NCBI GenBank assembly: GCA_036936605.1
Contig: JAUPFV010000004.1
Coordinates: 138,827,473-138,891,472, forward strand
Length of the DNA: 64,000 nucleotides
Source: Limnanthes douglasii subsp. nivea
Taxonomy: Eukaryota; Streptophyta; Magnoliopsida; Brassicales; Limnanthaceae
Direction: 5' to 3'
Part shown: piece after piece, positions 31,044-42,430 of the stretch
Position numbering within the stretch: position 1 is the stretch's first letter
Layout: each line of letters begins with the position of its first letter
Notes under the pieces: model-generated
Seen by the model: the letters and a program-made list of their open reading frames with translations, nothing else
Told to the model about the DNA's origin: nothing
The model's database searches: none
Made by a program: the position numbers and the translations under genes

Positions 31044-31092
31044 CCTTTAATAGTTCAAAGAATAAAGAAAACAAAAAAGATAGTTAAAAACC

Positions 31093-34026
31093 TCATGGCT
31101 TATTCCCTTCGGATGTTCCTGCGTCAACTCCTTTCTTAGGGCCTTTGAGTTCAGCAGTTGAACTCTCCCCGGTTCCTTCTTCCTCATCGGTGGTAGAATC
31201 GATTCCACTAGAGTAGTTCATTTTATCACCATCTGCCAGTGTATGAACGGGATGTCATCATACTCCACAGATTCCCACAAGAGACCAAAAGTCCTCCTCG
31301 GAAACTTCTCATGAAAGAGCAGTACCATGTCAGACTTTACTTCAGCATACCTTTTATCCAATGAATCTATCACCCCGTTGGTGTACTTGTTTATGCTGGC
31401 ATGAATCCTCTCTTCCTGCTCATTCTCCAAGTTTTCTTTCTCCTTGGTTGCCTTGGACACAACCTCTTCAAGCGAAGTCTTATCATTGGACAAGGTCAGA
31501 ATGACATCATCTTTAGTCTTCACATCTCCCTTCAAAGTGGAAAGATCTTTCTCCAAACCGGAGCACTTAGTTTGGAGCTCTGTGTTAGCTTTCTCCGAAG
31601 TGGCCAATTTGGTTGACAGATCTTCTTTTTCCTTCTTCAAACTCTTCAAGCTCCTTCTTCAGTGCCTCAATGCTCTGGTTGGCGTTGAGGAGGTCTGTTG
31701 ACAAAGTCTCCTTGTTTGTGTTGAGGGTGTTGATGAGGGCGGACTGATTTTTCACTTTCCTTTCCAAGTTAAGTATTGGTTGAATATGAACCAGAAGATA
31801 ATGAGCCACCACATCATTCTCCTCGGAGATAGTATAGGACTTGCCATTATAAGTCACCATATTGGAAGAGCTTGAAGGACGGTAGGGGCCAGCGAAGTCA
31901 TCTTTCTCAGAATCATTGAAATAAAGATCAATGTTTTGGAAGGCACTGATGTCTAATCCATCAATCTCCCTCTAGTACCTTCTTCGAATTGCAGTACGGT
32001 GGGAATCTTCTCTGCTAAGGTGGGATCAATTGGGTCTGCTAGAGGAAGAGGCTCTGAAGGGCGAAGGATTACTTTTTCCCCTAAGGTGACCTTTTTCTTC
32101 TTAGCAGTCTTCTCATCACTGCTTGCTCCCCTCTTTCGGTCCTTTTTAGGGGGGCTTGGTGGATTTTACGATTCACCTACTTCTTTAACAGTTTCATCTT
32201 CAACTACCTTGAGCAAGGTAGCATTGATCCCTCCTGGGTTCTCCGGAGCGGTCTCTTCTGTAGTACCCTGAACTGCCTCTGCTGCAGCCTTCTTTTTCTT
32301 TCCTTTTCCCTTCATCTTGCTAGGAGCTTTGGCTCTGGAGGGCAAGGCCAGTTTGCCATCTTTTTCCTCGGTTCGCTTAAGAATGAAAGCTGGGGAAGGT
32401 GGTGTGGTCAATTCTTCCCAGGTGAGATCTCTCCGGCCTGTGGTATTCCACAAATGGGATCTCACCAAATTGCCAGAAATAAAATAGTTGTGGAAGGCGT
32501 TCCCCCAACGTTCTGCAGCCTACGCATTCAACTTGGCACATGTAGTCTGCCCCTCCTCCAGATAACCGGTGAACTCCTTCGGTAATACTGACAAGGAAGA
32601 AATAAGTGATTAAGGAGTGAAATATTTGTAAAAATGAGAAAGAGAAAATAAAAAACAAGATTAAATACTTACTTGTACTCTTCCACATGCTGGTAAGCAT
32701 GCTAGGGTTAACCTTAGCTTTGATCTTTCTTCCATTCTCCCATGAGCCACTGTTGAATAAGAACTGAGTTTTCCAGTTCTTCTCCGATTCCAACAAATCA
32801 TCTACCACTTTGAAATTGCCTCCTATGTTATGGTGATAAAATGGGATGTGATGATTTTTGCACAGTCTGGCCACAACGGTGAATTGATCCATAGGGAGAG
32901 GGATGCCGAACAACCTCGATGTCATTATGCAAGCAAGGAGTGAGTACCAAGCGTTTGGACTTAACTGGCTTGGGCAAAACTTAATCAGGTGAAAATACCC
33001 GATGATCTCTGAGTCTAAGGGGAATCTGAGCCCCCAATTGAACAACTCCGTGTAGATGACAATTTCATTGAGTTTACAGTCCATCAGAGTCTCTGGTGGT
33101 TGGATTCCCCACTTACTCCGGATCCGACCCAGCTCGGCGGTATGAGTGTAAACGTAGTTGATGTTCTGCATGGCCAACAAATACTTCACATTGACCTTCT
33201 GGAAGCAAGGTCCTACCTTGCACTCCAAGCACTCCGGAAGCTCCGGATGAGCCATTCCAATCTTCACTTTTCCTTTTCCTATTCTGTCAGAGGCAGCATC
33301 CCCAGTTTTCCCCGAGGCTTCAGTGTCGAAGGGGGCCTCTTCGATACTATCTTCCATCACTTCTTCCATTATTGTGGAAGGTTTATCAGTTGTTGAGGAT
33401 GGAAGAGTGTCAGCTTCTGGCTTAATGGTCTGCCCAGATGGTTGAGCAACAATTTCTTCTAGAGGTCTGGTATCTGGTTGGGGCTCAGCTCCGGAGGATT
33501 TTGCTTGAGAAGCTACTTTGGATGCCTCTGATCCGGAGGGCTTATTTCGAGGGGCTCTTATGGAAATCTCAAATCCGGAGGGTTTGTCGTTGGTTGCAGA
33601 CTTAGAGGCCCCCGGTTTGGAGGATTTTGATTGTGAACCAGTTGTTTGGGCTTTAACCAAGCGAGTTGTCCGGCGTGGATTGGTTTTCTCTGGAGATTTT
33701 TAAACATCATATCCCATGGCTATGAACGGGGATGGTTTTCTAACGCTTGATACTGCTTTTTCTTGGGCAGTAGAAGGTTGGGACTCCTGAACAGAGGAGC
33801 CTGATGGGATTGACAAAAGGTTTGGCTTGAATAGACGTTTGGGTTTTGGATTTCTGGTAGAAGATGATCCTTGATCAACTTCTAGAGATGGTTTATCAAA
33901 CTTTTCTCTTGGGGAGACTGAGAGACCAGCAGCAATGCGTCTCTCTCGTTCAACTTTCTTTGCCTTCTCTAATTCAGACAGATTCAACCAACCGCCTTTT
34001 ACGAGAGCGTTTCTAGCTGTGAACAT
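31093..34026 (-). pseudogene. antisense aORF, element C
   Basis: The start is MFTARNALVKGGWLNLSEL at 34026, and the final TGA is at 31095-31093. Exon 1 runs 34026-32673, the intron is 32672-32588 (GTAAGT to CAG, 85 nt), exon 2 follows from 32587. It keeps the LPECLECKVGPCFQK motif, the FNWGLRFPLDSE to QLSPNAW Transposase_28-like core, basic tracts (KGKGKKKK), a coiled coil and an acidic tail. It is damaged by a TAA just after the FIAMGYDV motif near 33700, a TAA at 32168-32166 where element F has a Gln codon, and a frame change in the coiled coil near 31640. Its own TATA and G-box are intact upstream. Confidence 0.83.
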
Positions 34027-34120
34027 AAAGCTACCCTTAAACGATTTTGAAAGAAAAGGTGAAAGCTCTGTAAAAGATTTGTATAGTAATGAAGATAGTG
34101 AAATAGTAAAAGAAAGTGGT

Positions 34121-34301
34121 TTATATATTAGTAAGGAAAAAAGCAACTGATACCTAGGAGAAAACAAAAAGATTCGAGCAATGATTGAAGACGGCGCTGA
34201 CGTAAGAAATATTAAATGCGGAGGTTACTTTTTAGGCTTAGTGGGAGCGCCGATCTAGGTAAAAAACGGATGGTAGGTCAAATCAATATGCGACACGTGT
34301 C
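34121..34301 (-). promoter_or_regulatory. aORF promoter, element C (TATA and G-box)
   Basis: TATATAA lies at 34127-34121, 101 bp before the ATG, and GACACGTGTC at 34292-34301. The arrangement matches A, F and G. Confidence 0.62.
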
Positions 34302-34457
34302 CCACGATACAAAGAAAAACTCTTAGAATTCTGAGAAGAAATCAGTCCGGACAAACCTCGAACCAAACACACAAACGAGCCGAAAAATATCGTTACTGAC
34401 TAAGTGAGTTTTTTAGTCTTGCCAAAGATTTTTGACAAAGTCTAAAAATGGGGCTAC

Positions 34458-34817
34458 TGATGAGTCCAGACGAATCCACCACTCCTCACTGAGAAATCCA
34501 GACAAGGGAAATTCGGACAATAAGTGCCTACTGAACTATCCGGAGAAGACAAAAGTATTAAATAATTGAACACCTTTTGACTAAGCTAGGTGCTAATCAG
34601 CTTATTAAGTAAATGGGTCCTTAAACTTGACCCGAAAGCCCATGGGTCCATAATTAAGGGTATAAATACCCAACTACTTTCATTAATAAGGGTAATGAGC
34701 ATTTAATACAACCAGGCAGCTTAAATCTCTCACTACAAAACACCCAAACAATTAATATTCTTAAAACTCTCCAAAACACTTGACAAAATTACCCTCAGCT
34801 TAAAATAAACCACACCA
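34458..34817 (+). repeat. 3' LTR of element C (360 bp)
   Basis: Follows the polypurine string AAAAATGGGGCTAC, starts TGATGAGTCC and ends AACCACACCA. Its TATAAAT is at 34661-34667. Confidence 0.87.
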
Positions 34818-36379
34818 GAGCCGACATGCTAAATAAACATATTCGGTCATTGTGTTAAGAAAGTCCAAATTAAAAATAATCGAGTAATTATTTAATTAAC
34901 TATATGGGACCTATGGGTGAAAAAGCATTATGGGCTCAAGTGTGGTAACCAGATTGAATTTGAGCGCTCTGATGAAGAGGGCCCAAATCTTAACACTTAA
35001 GAGTGAATTAATAACTCAGGTGGATAACTTAAATTTTCAATTTATCAGGTTATGGTCCCTAGACACAAGAAAGCATAATAGGATGGGCTTTACAATGTTA
35101 GGCTTCACATTGTAAAGACCATAAGTAAGATGTTAGGTTTAGGAATTTCATCATACTAAACTTTAATCAAACAGACAACCGATTCCTTCCGTGTTTGGAA
35201 ACCTTTCCTTTTTTCACTAACTCAGTCTGTAGGTCTCCCAAGAAATATACATAATCGTTAAAGAACAAAATGGAACAAACGAACACTAGATGGAAAGCAA
35301 CCGGCAAACCCGTGAGTATTCTTGTTTTTGTTTATTCATTAGGTGAATCCATAAAAAGGGTTTCTATTTATTTTTCCGCGCATTGTTAAATCTCTTTGAT
35401 GCGATTTCGAATAATATTTAACAACAACTTGTTTTTGACATAATTGTCCTTAGATCAAACATACAATTATTTTCTTCTAGTATTTTAAAATATTGTTTAA
35501 TTAACCAAAATAATATAACTTTTCCTTAATAGTAGTTTTGGTTTTTTTTTCAATCATTGTCATGCATCTCTGTGATAGTCAATGATTCTCGAGTCATTGG
35601 CTCATAACATTAGGTGAGGAAGCATTCATTAATATATAAATCCGGGATAAACAAAATAATTTTGTTAAAAATAAATTGTGTGACTTGTGCAATTTTTAGT
35701 TTTTTTAAACATGTCTCACGAATTTATTAACCGACTATCCGTCATATTTGGCTCAGAGCATTAAATGTTAAAACACTTTATTTTTTTTAATAATTCAAAG
35801 TACTCATGCTATAAAATTTAACAAGTCACTTTGGAGATTTAACCTAAATTTCTTCAATTTTATGAGAATTTGCATATTGGTTAGGCATTAAACCCGATTA
35901 CATAGTAAATATTTATAAAAAAAATGTATTTCAAGTACCACCTGAAAAATTATATTATTAAAATCTATTAATTTTTATGTAGAAGATTGTATTTGCAATT
36001 TAGTATAAAGGAAATTGGGTATTTAAAAAGAAGTTTGATCGAGCTCCCGCCCATGGAAAATACATACATTACCATGCAAGAATCGTTCCGTCAATCCATG
36101 CTGAGAGTTCAAAAGCCCCAAATATCCCGAAACTTAGTTTTAGTCGGGGTATAAATGGAAGTTAATACAACACGATTATGGCCAAGACGAGTCCCGTAAG
36201 GATAAGTGATTGTATGGTTTTCTCCATCTGCATAGAGATTACTTATTGTACATGAGAAAAAATTGCCTATTTTTTTATTTGGAAGATCTCTTTCATAGTT
36301 AAAGTTATCTTTTTTTATATAATATACGTCTTATTGTATATTGTTAAATAATTATATTTTTATTTGCATTTTTTTCAGG
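34818..36379. other. unassigned stretch between elements C and D
   Basis: No gene or repeat could be supported. A short ATG-led frame at about 35270-35310 followed by GTGAGT was noted, but it matches nothing I recognise. The left LTR of element D may lie here but I could not define it. Confidence 0.35.
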
Positions 36380-36479
36380 CGATGTATAACAACTCCGGTG
36401 TGATTTAGTGGATTTTCAAAGATCATGATATATTCCTACCATACTTTTTAAAATTGATACAAAATTTTATCAAAATATT

Positions 36480-37060
36480 CAAAGACAGTGAGAATATCGA
36501 AGCAGAACTCAAGAAGAAAAACACTTATTCTATCAAGTTCCAAAATATATGTGAGGAGAAGTTAGATAACCGAGAGGATGCGTTGAATAAAATTAAACTA
36601 AAGAAATAAGATGAGGATGAAAAATGGAAGAAAATTCTTGACACGGTTCTAACCAAAACAGAAGGCTAGAAGAAGTTGGCATTTGAGGAAGAGTAATCTA
36701 AAAACGAAAAGACATATTGTTTAGCTAAAATGGAGGGCTCAAATAAGATGAAACTTGAGACAGAGTCATCTAAGAATGAGATATTTAAGACTATTAAAGA
36801 TCAAGCAATGAAGGGTTTTCACTTTAAGATGTAATATTTGACTGATATAGTGCTTAGTACGTATAAGATTTACTATAACTTACTATGAGGACCATTATGT
36901 CTTCAGGTCTCTGAGGTCAGCCAACACGGTAGGGTTAAACTTTACTTATCCGAGGAAGAATAAGAGGGAAAATAGGAGTATGACCAGGAAGCAAAAGATG
37001 TTGATCCTTATCCATGAGAGTTTGTCGACTTGTTTACCACTCTCTTTTTTATTGTCCAAA
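36480..37060 (+). pseudogene. possible aORF coiled-coil remnant (element D)
   Basis: A Lys/Glu-rich plus-strand frame with pieces such as AELKKKNTYSIKFQN and LDNREDALNKIKLKK, then acidic text (LYLSEEE, QEAKDVDPYP), sits where the antisense aORF should be relative to pol. It has at least four internal stops. Similarity to the other aORFs rests on position, composition and heptad-like character only. Confidence 0.35.
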
Positions 37061-37575
37061 CCTAATCTAACTCGGAAGGATTTATCAAGGCACAAGGATA
37101 GATTTCATTTGTCTTTCTAGTAGCAATCTATCCAAGGGAAATAAAAGAAAGAAGCAGGAATACGATTGATCCCTTCATTGAAGCAATTATCTACCCATCG
37201 TTATAGGTTGTATTTTCATATTTCTTTGTTTAATCGTCTCTTGCTTTGAACTAAAGTATCTAGACAACTAGGGAACCTTGTTCTTTGAATTCCTAACTTT
37301 ATTTATAGCCCAAGTCCTCAAATGGACGATGCAATTTTGTTTATAAGAGTATTGGTTTTTTTTACTTTATCACTCACAAGCTTGTTAGGAAAAGAATATG
37401 ATATGTTTAAAGTTTATAACGTTTTACTGAGTACCTCATGTGATTTTTATTTTGCAAGATGCTATTTTGTAATGTCTAAACAACATCATAATAATATATT
37501 CCCAAAACGATGTGATCAAATTTGAGCGGGACGGTGATTGTAGATGTGTAAAAGTTTTTTCGTACTTTTTTATTT

Positions 37576-37880
37576 GAAAAAGTCGGATGTCGATCACTCT
37601 TTCTTTTTTTGGTAGAGTTAAATGTTGACCCGTCATTTGATTTTCGAAAAATTCAGATTGACCATTTCTTCTTCTTTGGAAAGATTCAGATTTCGAGCCT
37701 TATTCATATTTATTGCTAAAAATTATGTGGGATAAAACCTTCCTTCCGCTTTGAGGTAGTCAGAGTGCTAACCCTTTTATTTTTTATTTTTTATTTTGAG
37801 GAAGTCAAGATGTGAAGCTATATAAGTTCTTCTTTAATTTTGAAAAAACTTGAATCTTCTCAACTCTTTTTACCTACCAT
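37576..37880. repeat. degenerate tandem repeat, about 35-45 bp period (element D)
   Basis: A core resembling GAAAAAGTCGGATGTCGA, with a following TT/TC-rich part, recurs from about 37576, 37612, 37646, 37679, 37753, 37798 and 37842. It lies between the pol end and the aORF remnant. Confidence 0.5.
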
Positions 37881-38419
37881 TTTAAGGTATAAATTATCGT
37901 GAAAATAAATCAAAATAACACATATGAAAATGACAAATATTTCATTAAGTGTGAGCTATGTATGTATCTTATTAAAACCTTCATGCACTACAAGGGTAGG
38001 AAATAGTACACCACCAATCCGTATGATTAGTTATATAAAATTAAAAAATAACTAACTATTTATTTAAGCCAAACAAAGCTTTAAATGTTTTGCGTTCTAC
38101 CTATAAGTAAGAAACCACATTTCATAATTGAGTAGTCTATAAGTTCCATCTTTTACATTTTCAGAAACGATATATTTTCCTTTCGCAGTTAGGGACAAGC
38201 TTACCAAATTTAGATCCCCCATATATTGAAAGAATTATAAAAGTACTAAGTCTCATTCTTGGAAGCTAATATAATGGATCATCAAAGTGTATCGACTTTG
38301 CCTTAGGGTTTTACAATACTACGTACATAGGTTCTTTTTTGTATGATTTTATTTCGTCATTTCAAGTTAGGTTCTCATTCACATTGGTACCCTCTGTAAT
38401 TTACAACTCATAAATAAGG

Positions 38420-40400
38420 TAAAAATGGGTGGGAAAAACTACATCAATGCCATCGATAATGGAAAATGGTATTTCCCTCGTCATCTGAAGGGTTGTCGTG
38501 GTGCCCACATAATATCTTGCATATAGTCAGATTGATTCCTAACATACCTCTCTAAGGTTTTACATAGTCCCTATAGGATTCTTTGGTTGGTTACCTCAAC
38601 ATTCATATTAGCTTGGGGTTGGAATGACGCTTAGAAATTATGTTTGATGCACATTGTTCAGAAAAATGAAACTAACTGAATTTTTTAAAATTGTAATCCA
38701 TTATTTTCTATGATCACTTTCGCCATGCCAAACCTGCATTATATATCATTTTTTATAAATTTAATCACTCATCACCTCTTATTATTGTAAGTACTTTTGT
38801 CTTTACTTAGTTTAAAAAATAATCATCATTAACAAGAAGGTATTGACACCCGTGTAAAGCTTTAGGCAAGGGTCCTTATATGTTCAAAACCGTTGGGTCG
38901 AATGAAAATGTCTCATACATCATTTTAGAGAAACATCTTAGCGGTGAATTGTAATTACAAAGCATTGACATATATCATATTTTAACTAGTTTTTTGGGTG
39001 TCTAACATGATCTATGGTCAATAATGCCTGCTAATAGAACCCTTCTGAGCAAATGTCTAATATCCACAATGAGTCGAGGCTACCCTCTCATTGAGCTCCT
39101 TAAGAACAAGTTATGACTTAATGGGAACGAGGTAGAAAAAGAAAGGTTAAGTAAGTATCTGCTGGTACATAGTTCTTCAAATAACTCAAACGCTCATATT
39201 TTAAGACTTTTAGTCGTAGCCATGTATGAAGTCAAACGTATATTGAAAAGTTATTCTTGAATTTTGTGTCCGCTAACCAACCCCATGATAAGTTGTATAG
39301 ACCTCTGCCACTGTTCTAACCACAGATATAGATTCTTTAGACTTGAGGGTCATTGTGAAACATAACCCATGGTGCAGAATTTAAACATGTTGAAGTAGTT
39401 AACGAGTTGGCTAAAGTATTTTTAGATTCTGGCACATGCTCATATTGTATTGCTTCAAAATGTCCTGCTTATTGCTTTAGGAATTTCAGTTATCAAATAA
39501 GATTATTTCTATGTGCCTCTGTTTGTGACCCACTGAATAATTTTATTATTGATTAACAGTTGTGACCCACTGAATAATTTTACTTCTCACTCAACAAGCA
39601 TTTGCAAGACATAGTCATGCTACGACAGCTTCGTATCTTGCCTCATTGTTAGATTTTAAAAAACTGAAATGAATTCTCTATTATTTTTCCTCCCTAGAAA
39701 ATAACATCAATTGAACCTCGGCTATACTAATAAAAGAGGTCGACCCACCATCAATCCAAACTATCCACTTTAAAAATGGGCTATCAAGGAAAAAACTAAA
39801 TCTCTCTAGATTAATTTAGGTTAAGAAGTTTTCACATGCCTAAGCTTTGATATTCCTTCTTGAATCAAAGGTTATATTAATGTCCCCCAACTCTATTGAC
39901 CATCGAGCTAGATATCCGAATATTTCAGGAGCCTGTAAGATATGACAAAGTGAATGACATTGGATGTAATGTATATTTCTTGCTTTCACCACCGAAGTAA
40001 GATGAAGTTTTGCTAGTAGTAGGTATTTTATCTCAACATCAAACATAATATTTCTCGTGAAATATATGGCCTTATGACCTCTATCTTCCTACATGACAAA
40101 AATAACACTTGCGACATAATCAGACACCACGAGATAAAGATAGAGCTTCTCACTTAGAAATGTCTTATATAGTATATATAAAGAGAAATTCTTTAAATTT
40201 ATTGATTTTTTTTTTGCAATTATCCAACTAGTGGAAGTGGCATGCTTTCTTTAGCACCTGAAACAAATAGAAAAAATTATTGTATGATCAAGAGATGAAC
40301 CTTTCCAAAGTTTCCAACCTTTCTAATAACACTTGAACCTCCTTAAATGTTCTTGGTGAGATCACATATTGTCAAGCCATAATTTTACAAAGATAAAATT
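38420..40400 (-). pseudogene. pol remnants of element D
   Basis: Minus-strand pieces in order: RT C-terminus (ISPRTFKEVQVLLERLE, about 40370-40320), tether (LARWSIELGDINITFD, about 39920-39860), second RNase H-like domain (ARYEAVVA near 39630), integrase (QPQANMNVEVTNQRIL near 38660-38600, holding the catalytic Glu region). Frames are broken throughout and long parts are missing. Confidence 0.6.
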
Positions 40401-40450
40401 ACAAGATAAAATACATTTTATCACCATGAACAAAACTGACACAACCTTTT

Positions 40451-41753
40451 TGTACTAACATTTTTTTAAACAACACTGGTGTCAAACTCCCCACACAAGC
40501 ATTTAAAAACATGTAAAGCCAAAAACTGTTCTCTTAGAATTTTGAAGAATAGAGGGTTCTTCATATTTTCATAACTTTATTTTAAGAAAATATATTTTGA
40601 GATCCTTATATCAAGACTCTTTTGATTTGTACCCCAACAATTATTAGCGCAACTTTATCATGGATCCCAACCATACCTTTAATTTTTTAAAACTAATCAT
40701 TTTATATATTAATTAATTAATAATGATAAGAAAATAATATAGTTAAAATGATAGAGGACTATGCTAGAAATATAACTCGACTGTTGAGGGGTTGGATGGT
40801 ATCGGCTCGACGTGACTTTTAAGTGCATAGTTTCCTTCATCTTAGTCTGATATTTGACTCAGACTAGAAATCCACCAAAAATAAATTTATTCTTCTTTAA
40901 TATGCTTACAACCAACCGACTACGGAGAATCCCTTACTTATAGGCCACACATGCAACTATCTCATGAGAATCCTCTTGAGTACCCAACATCTCTTTAACG
41001 ATGTCGATTCTTGGGATATGCTTTTTCATCTTGAATGAAGTCGGTTATTCTTATGACGTTGTTTGTCATGAGAACATGAATAGAATCACTGTCGAGCATA
41101 ACAACCTTGATAAAAGGTGTATAACTTTTATTTGCACAAAAAATGCTAAAGTGATTCCAAGACTCCATCATGACCCTCTATAATTTATGTTATATTCTCT
41201 ACTTGTCTAATTTTTATCCTCAAATCCAAAATTTAAAGGCTCATGTTCTCGATTAACTTTCATATATTAGTTAGTTTTGTAAAATGGGAGAAACATAAAT
41301 CATCAAGTTACATATTGAGTGATATTGGTTCAGATGCTTTTCACTATTTCCTAACCGACACATGCCTTTGCAATAACTTCGGTATCACTAAGATCATCCA
41401 GTCTTTTGAAATTTATGCTAACAAAACTTATGACTATGATTGATGGTTTTTGAAAAAACCTTCAAATTATCAGTGTTTCCTACATAAGACGCTTCTGATA
41501 AGAATCGACTCTTTATTGTTGGGTTGGACTCACGAATCGATCCATAACATCAAATTAGTACACAATGCTTGTAGATAATAATAATTCTTTCAAATGATAA
41601 ATCATAAATATATTTATAATAACTAATATTAGTTTGTTTATACATCCACTTTCTAAATATACATATACTTATATAAATATACTTATACTTATTATCAAAT
41701 CCAAAACATCACCCAACTTATAATACATTTTTGTGTTTATTTGGTAACCTGAT
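40451..41753. other. unassigned stretch between elements D and E
   Basis: Short open frames are present but none resembles a known family. It may include the lost gag/protease part of element D; no supporting motif was found. Confidence 0.35.
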
Positions 41754-42043
41754 TGTTATAAATCACTATACAATGTATCACAAATGGATAAAACACATAA
41801 CAAAATAAAGAATATAAAATAAAAAAATGCAAGATTTTAATATAATTCGGTAAATATTTACGTCCACGAGTGCCACCAGAGAAAAATGTTTCACTATGAT
41901 AAAAAGGTTACCAATTTTCAGATTATCTTTTTGGGCTCGCATACACTATATTGTGACACGATTATCACTACACTGTCAATGACACAAGACTGTACTAGCG
42001 AACATAGTACATTGTCAAGATATTATTCGATTGATTCTCAACA
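41754..42043 (-). repeat. 3' LTR of element E (approximate)
   Basis: Shares ATCACTA-CAATGTATCACAAATG, ACGTCCACG, CAGATTATCTT and GTCAA-ATATTATTCGATT strings with 45096-45432. Ends are approximate. Confidence 0.6.
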
Positions 42044-42430
42044 AATCTTCCTCTTGAGACAAATATATTTTCTTCACTATCAACAAAGAAAATTTTCTTC
42101 TTCCGACTCACTAAATTCCCTCAAGGCATTCATTCTATATTTTGAACACTAATTCAATTTAAGGACTCTCGAAAATTTGAATTGATACTGCTTTGGAGAT
42201 TATATATGCTGGATTATCGTGTGTATACACTTTTTTCACATCAACAATTCCCTTTCATATTATATCACAAATAAAATGATTTTTAACATCTATGTGCTTC
42301 ATAGCTCGTGGTATGTTTGTTTTCCCTTAAGGTGTATGACTTTTTGACTGTCACAAAACAATTTTGTAGTAGTCCTGTCCAAGCCTGAATCTGCCATCAA
42401 ACCTTACAACCATATTACCTTCTTGAGTGT

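Larger units (their letters stand above)
29517..34817 (+). mobile_element. Element C: deletion derivative of the Tat-like element (two LTRs, no gag/RT)
   Basis: A 378-bp 5' LTR and a 360-bp 3' LTR bound about 4.6 kb of internal DNA. Directly after the primer binding site the sequence jumps into the C-terminal part of integrase; gag, protease, RT and RNase H are absent. The post-pol block, hairpin pair and full-length antisense aORF are kept. Flanks GGACC and GAGCC do not form a convincing target duplication. The LTR length difference is mainly an 18-bp loss between short direct repeats in the 3' LTR. Confidence 0.88.
36380..40450 (-). mobile_element. Element D: old Tat-like gypsy element, eroded
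   Basis: On the minus strand pol-like pieces run from about 40400 to 38420. They are followed by the family's conserved post-pol block at 38010-37939 (TTTCCTACCCTTGTAGTGC, then GGTTTTAATAAG, then AATGAAAT), then a tandem-repeat zone, then a possible antisense coiled-coil ORF. This is the same order as in A, B, C, F and G. Neither LTR could be placed. Confidence 0.6.

Noticed and set aside
29512..34822. Target duplication of element C (GGACC against GAGCC)
   Set aside because: Two mismatches in five bases, no better than chance.
35270..35320. Short ATG-led frame with NTRW text followed by GTGAGT, considered as a first exon of a homeobox-type gene
   Set aside because: Too short, with no downstream homeodomain or second exon found.
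37576..37880. Repeat array as a CRISPR
   Set aside because: Units are degenerate, spacing is irregular and the context is a plant retroelement.
41001..41443. Two plus-strand frames of 60-66 codons near 41001-41443 as genes
   Set aside because: No recognisable motif, no promoter and AT-driven composition.
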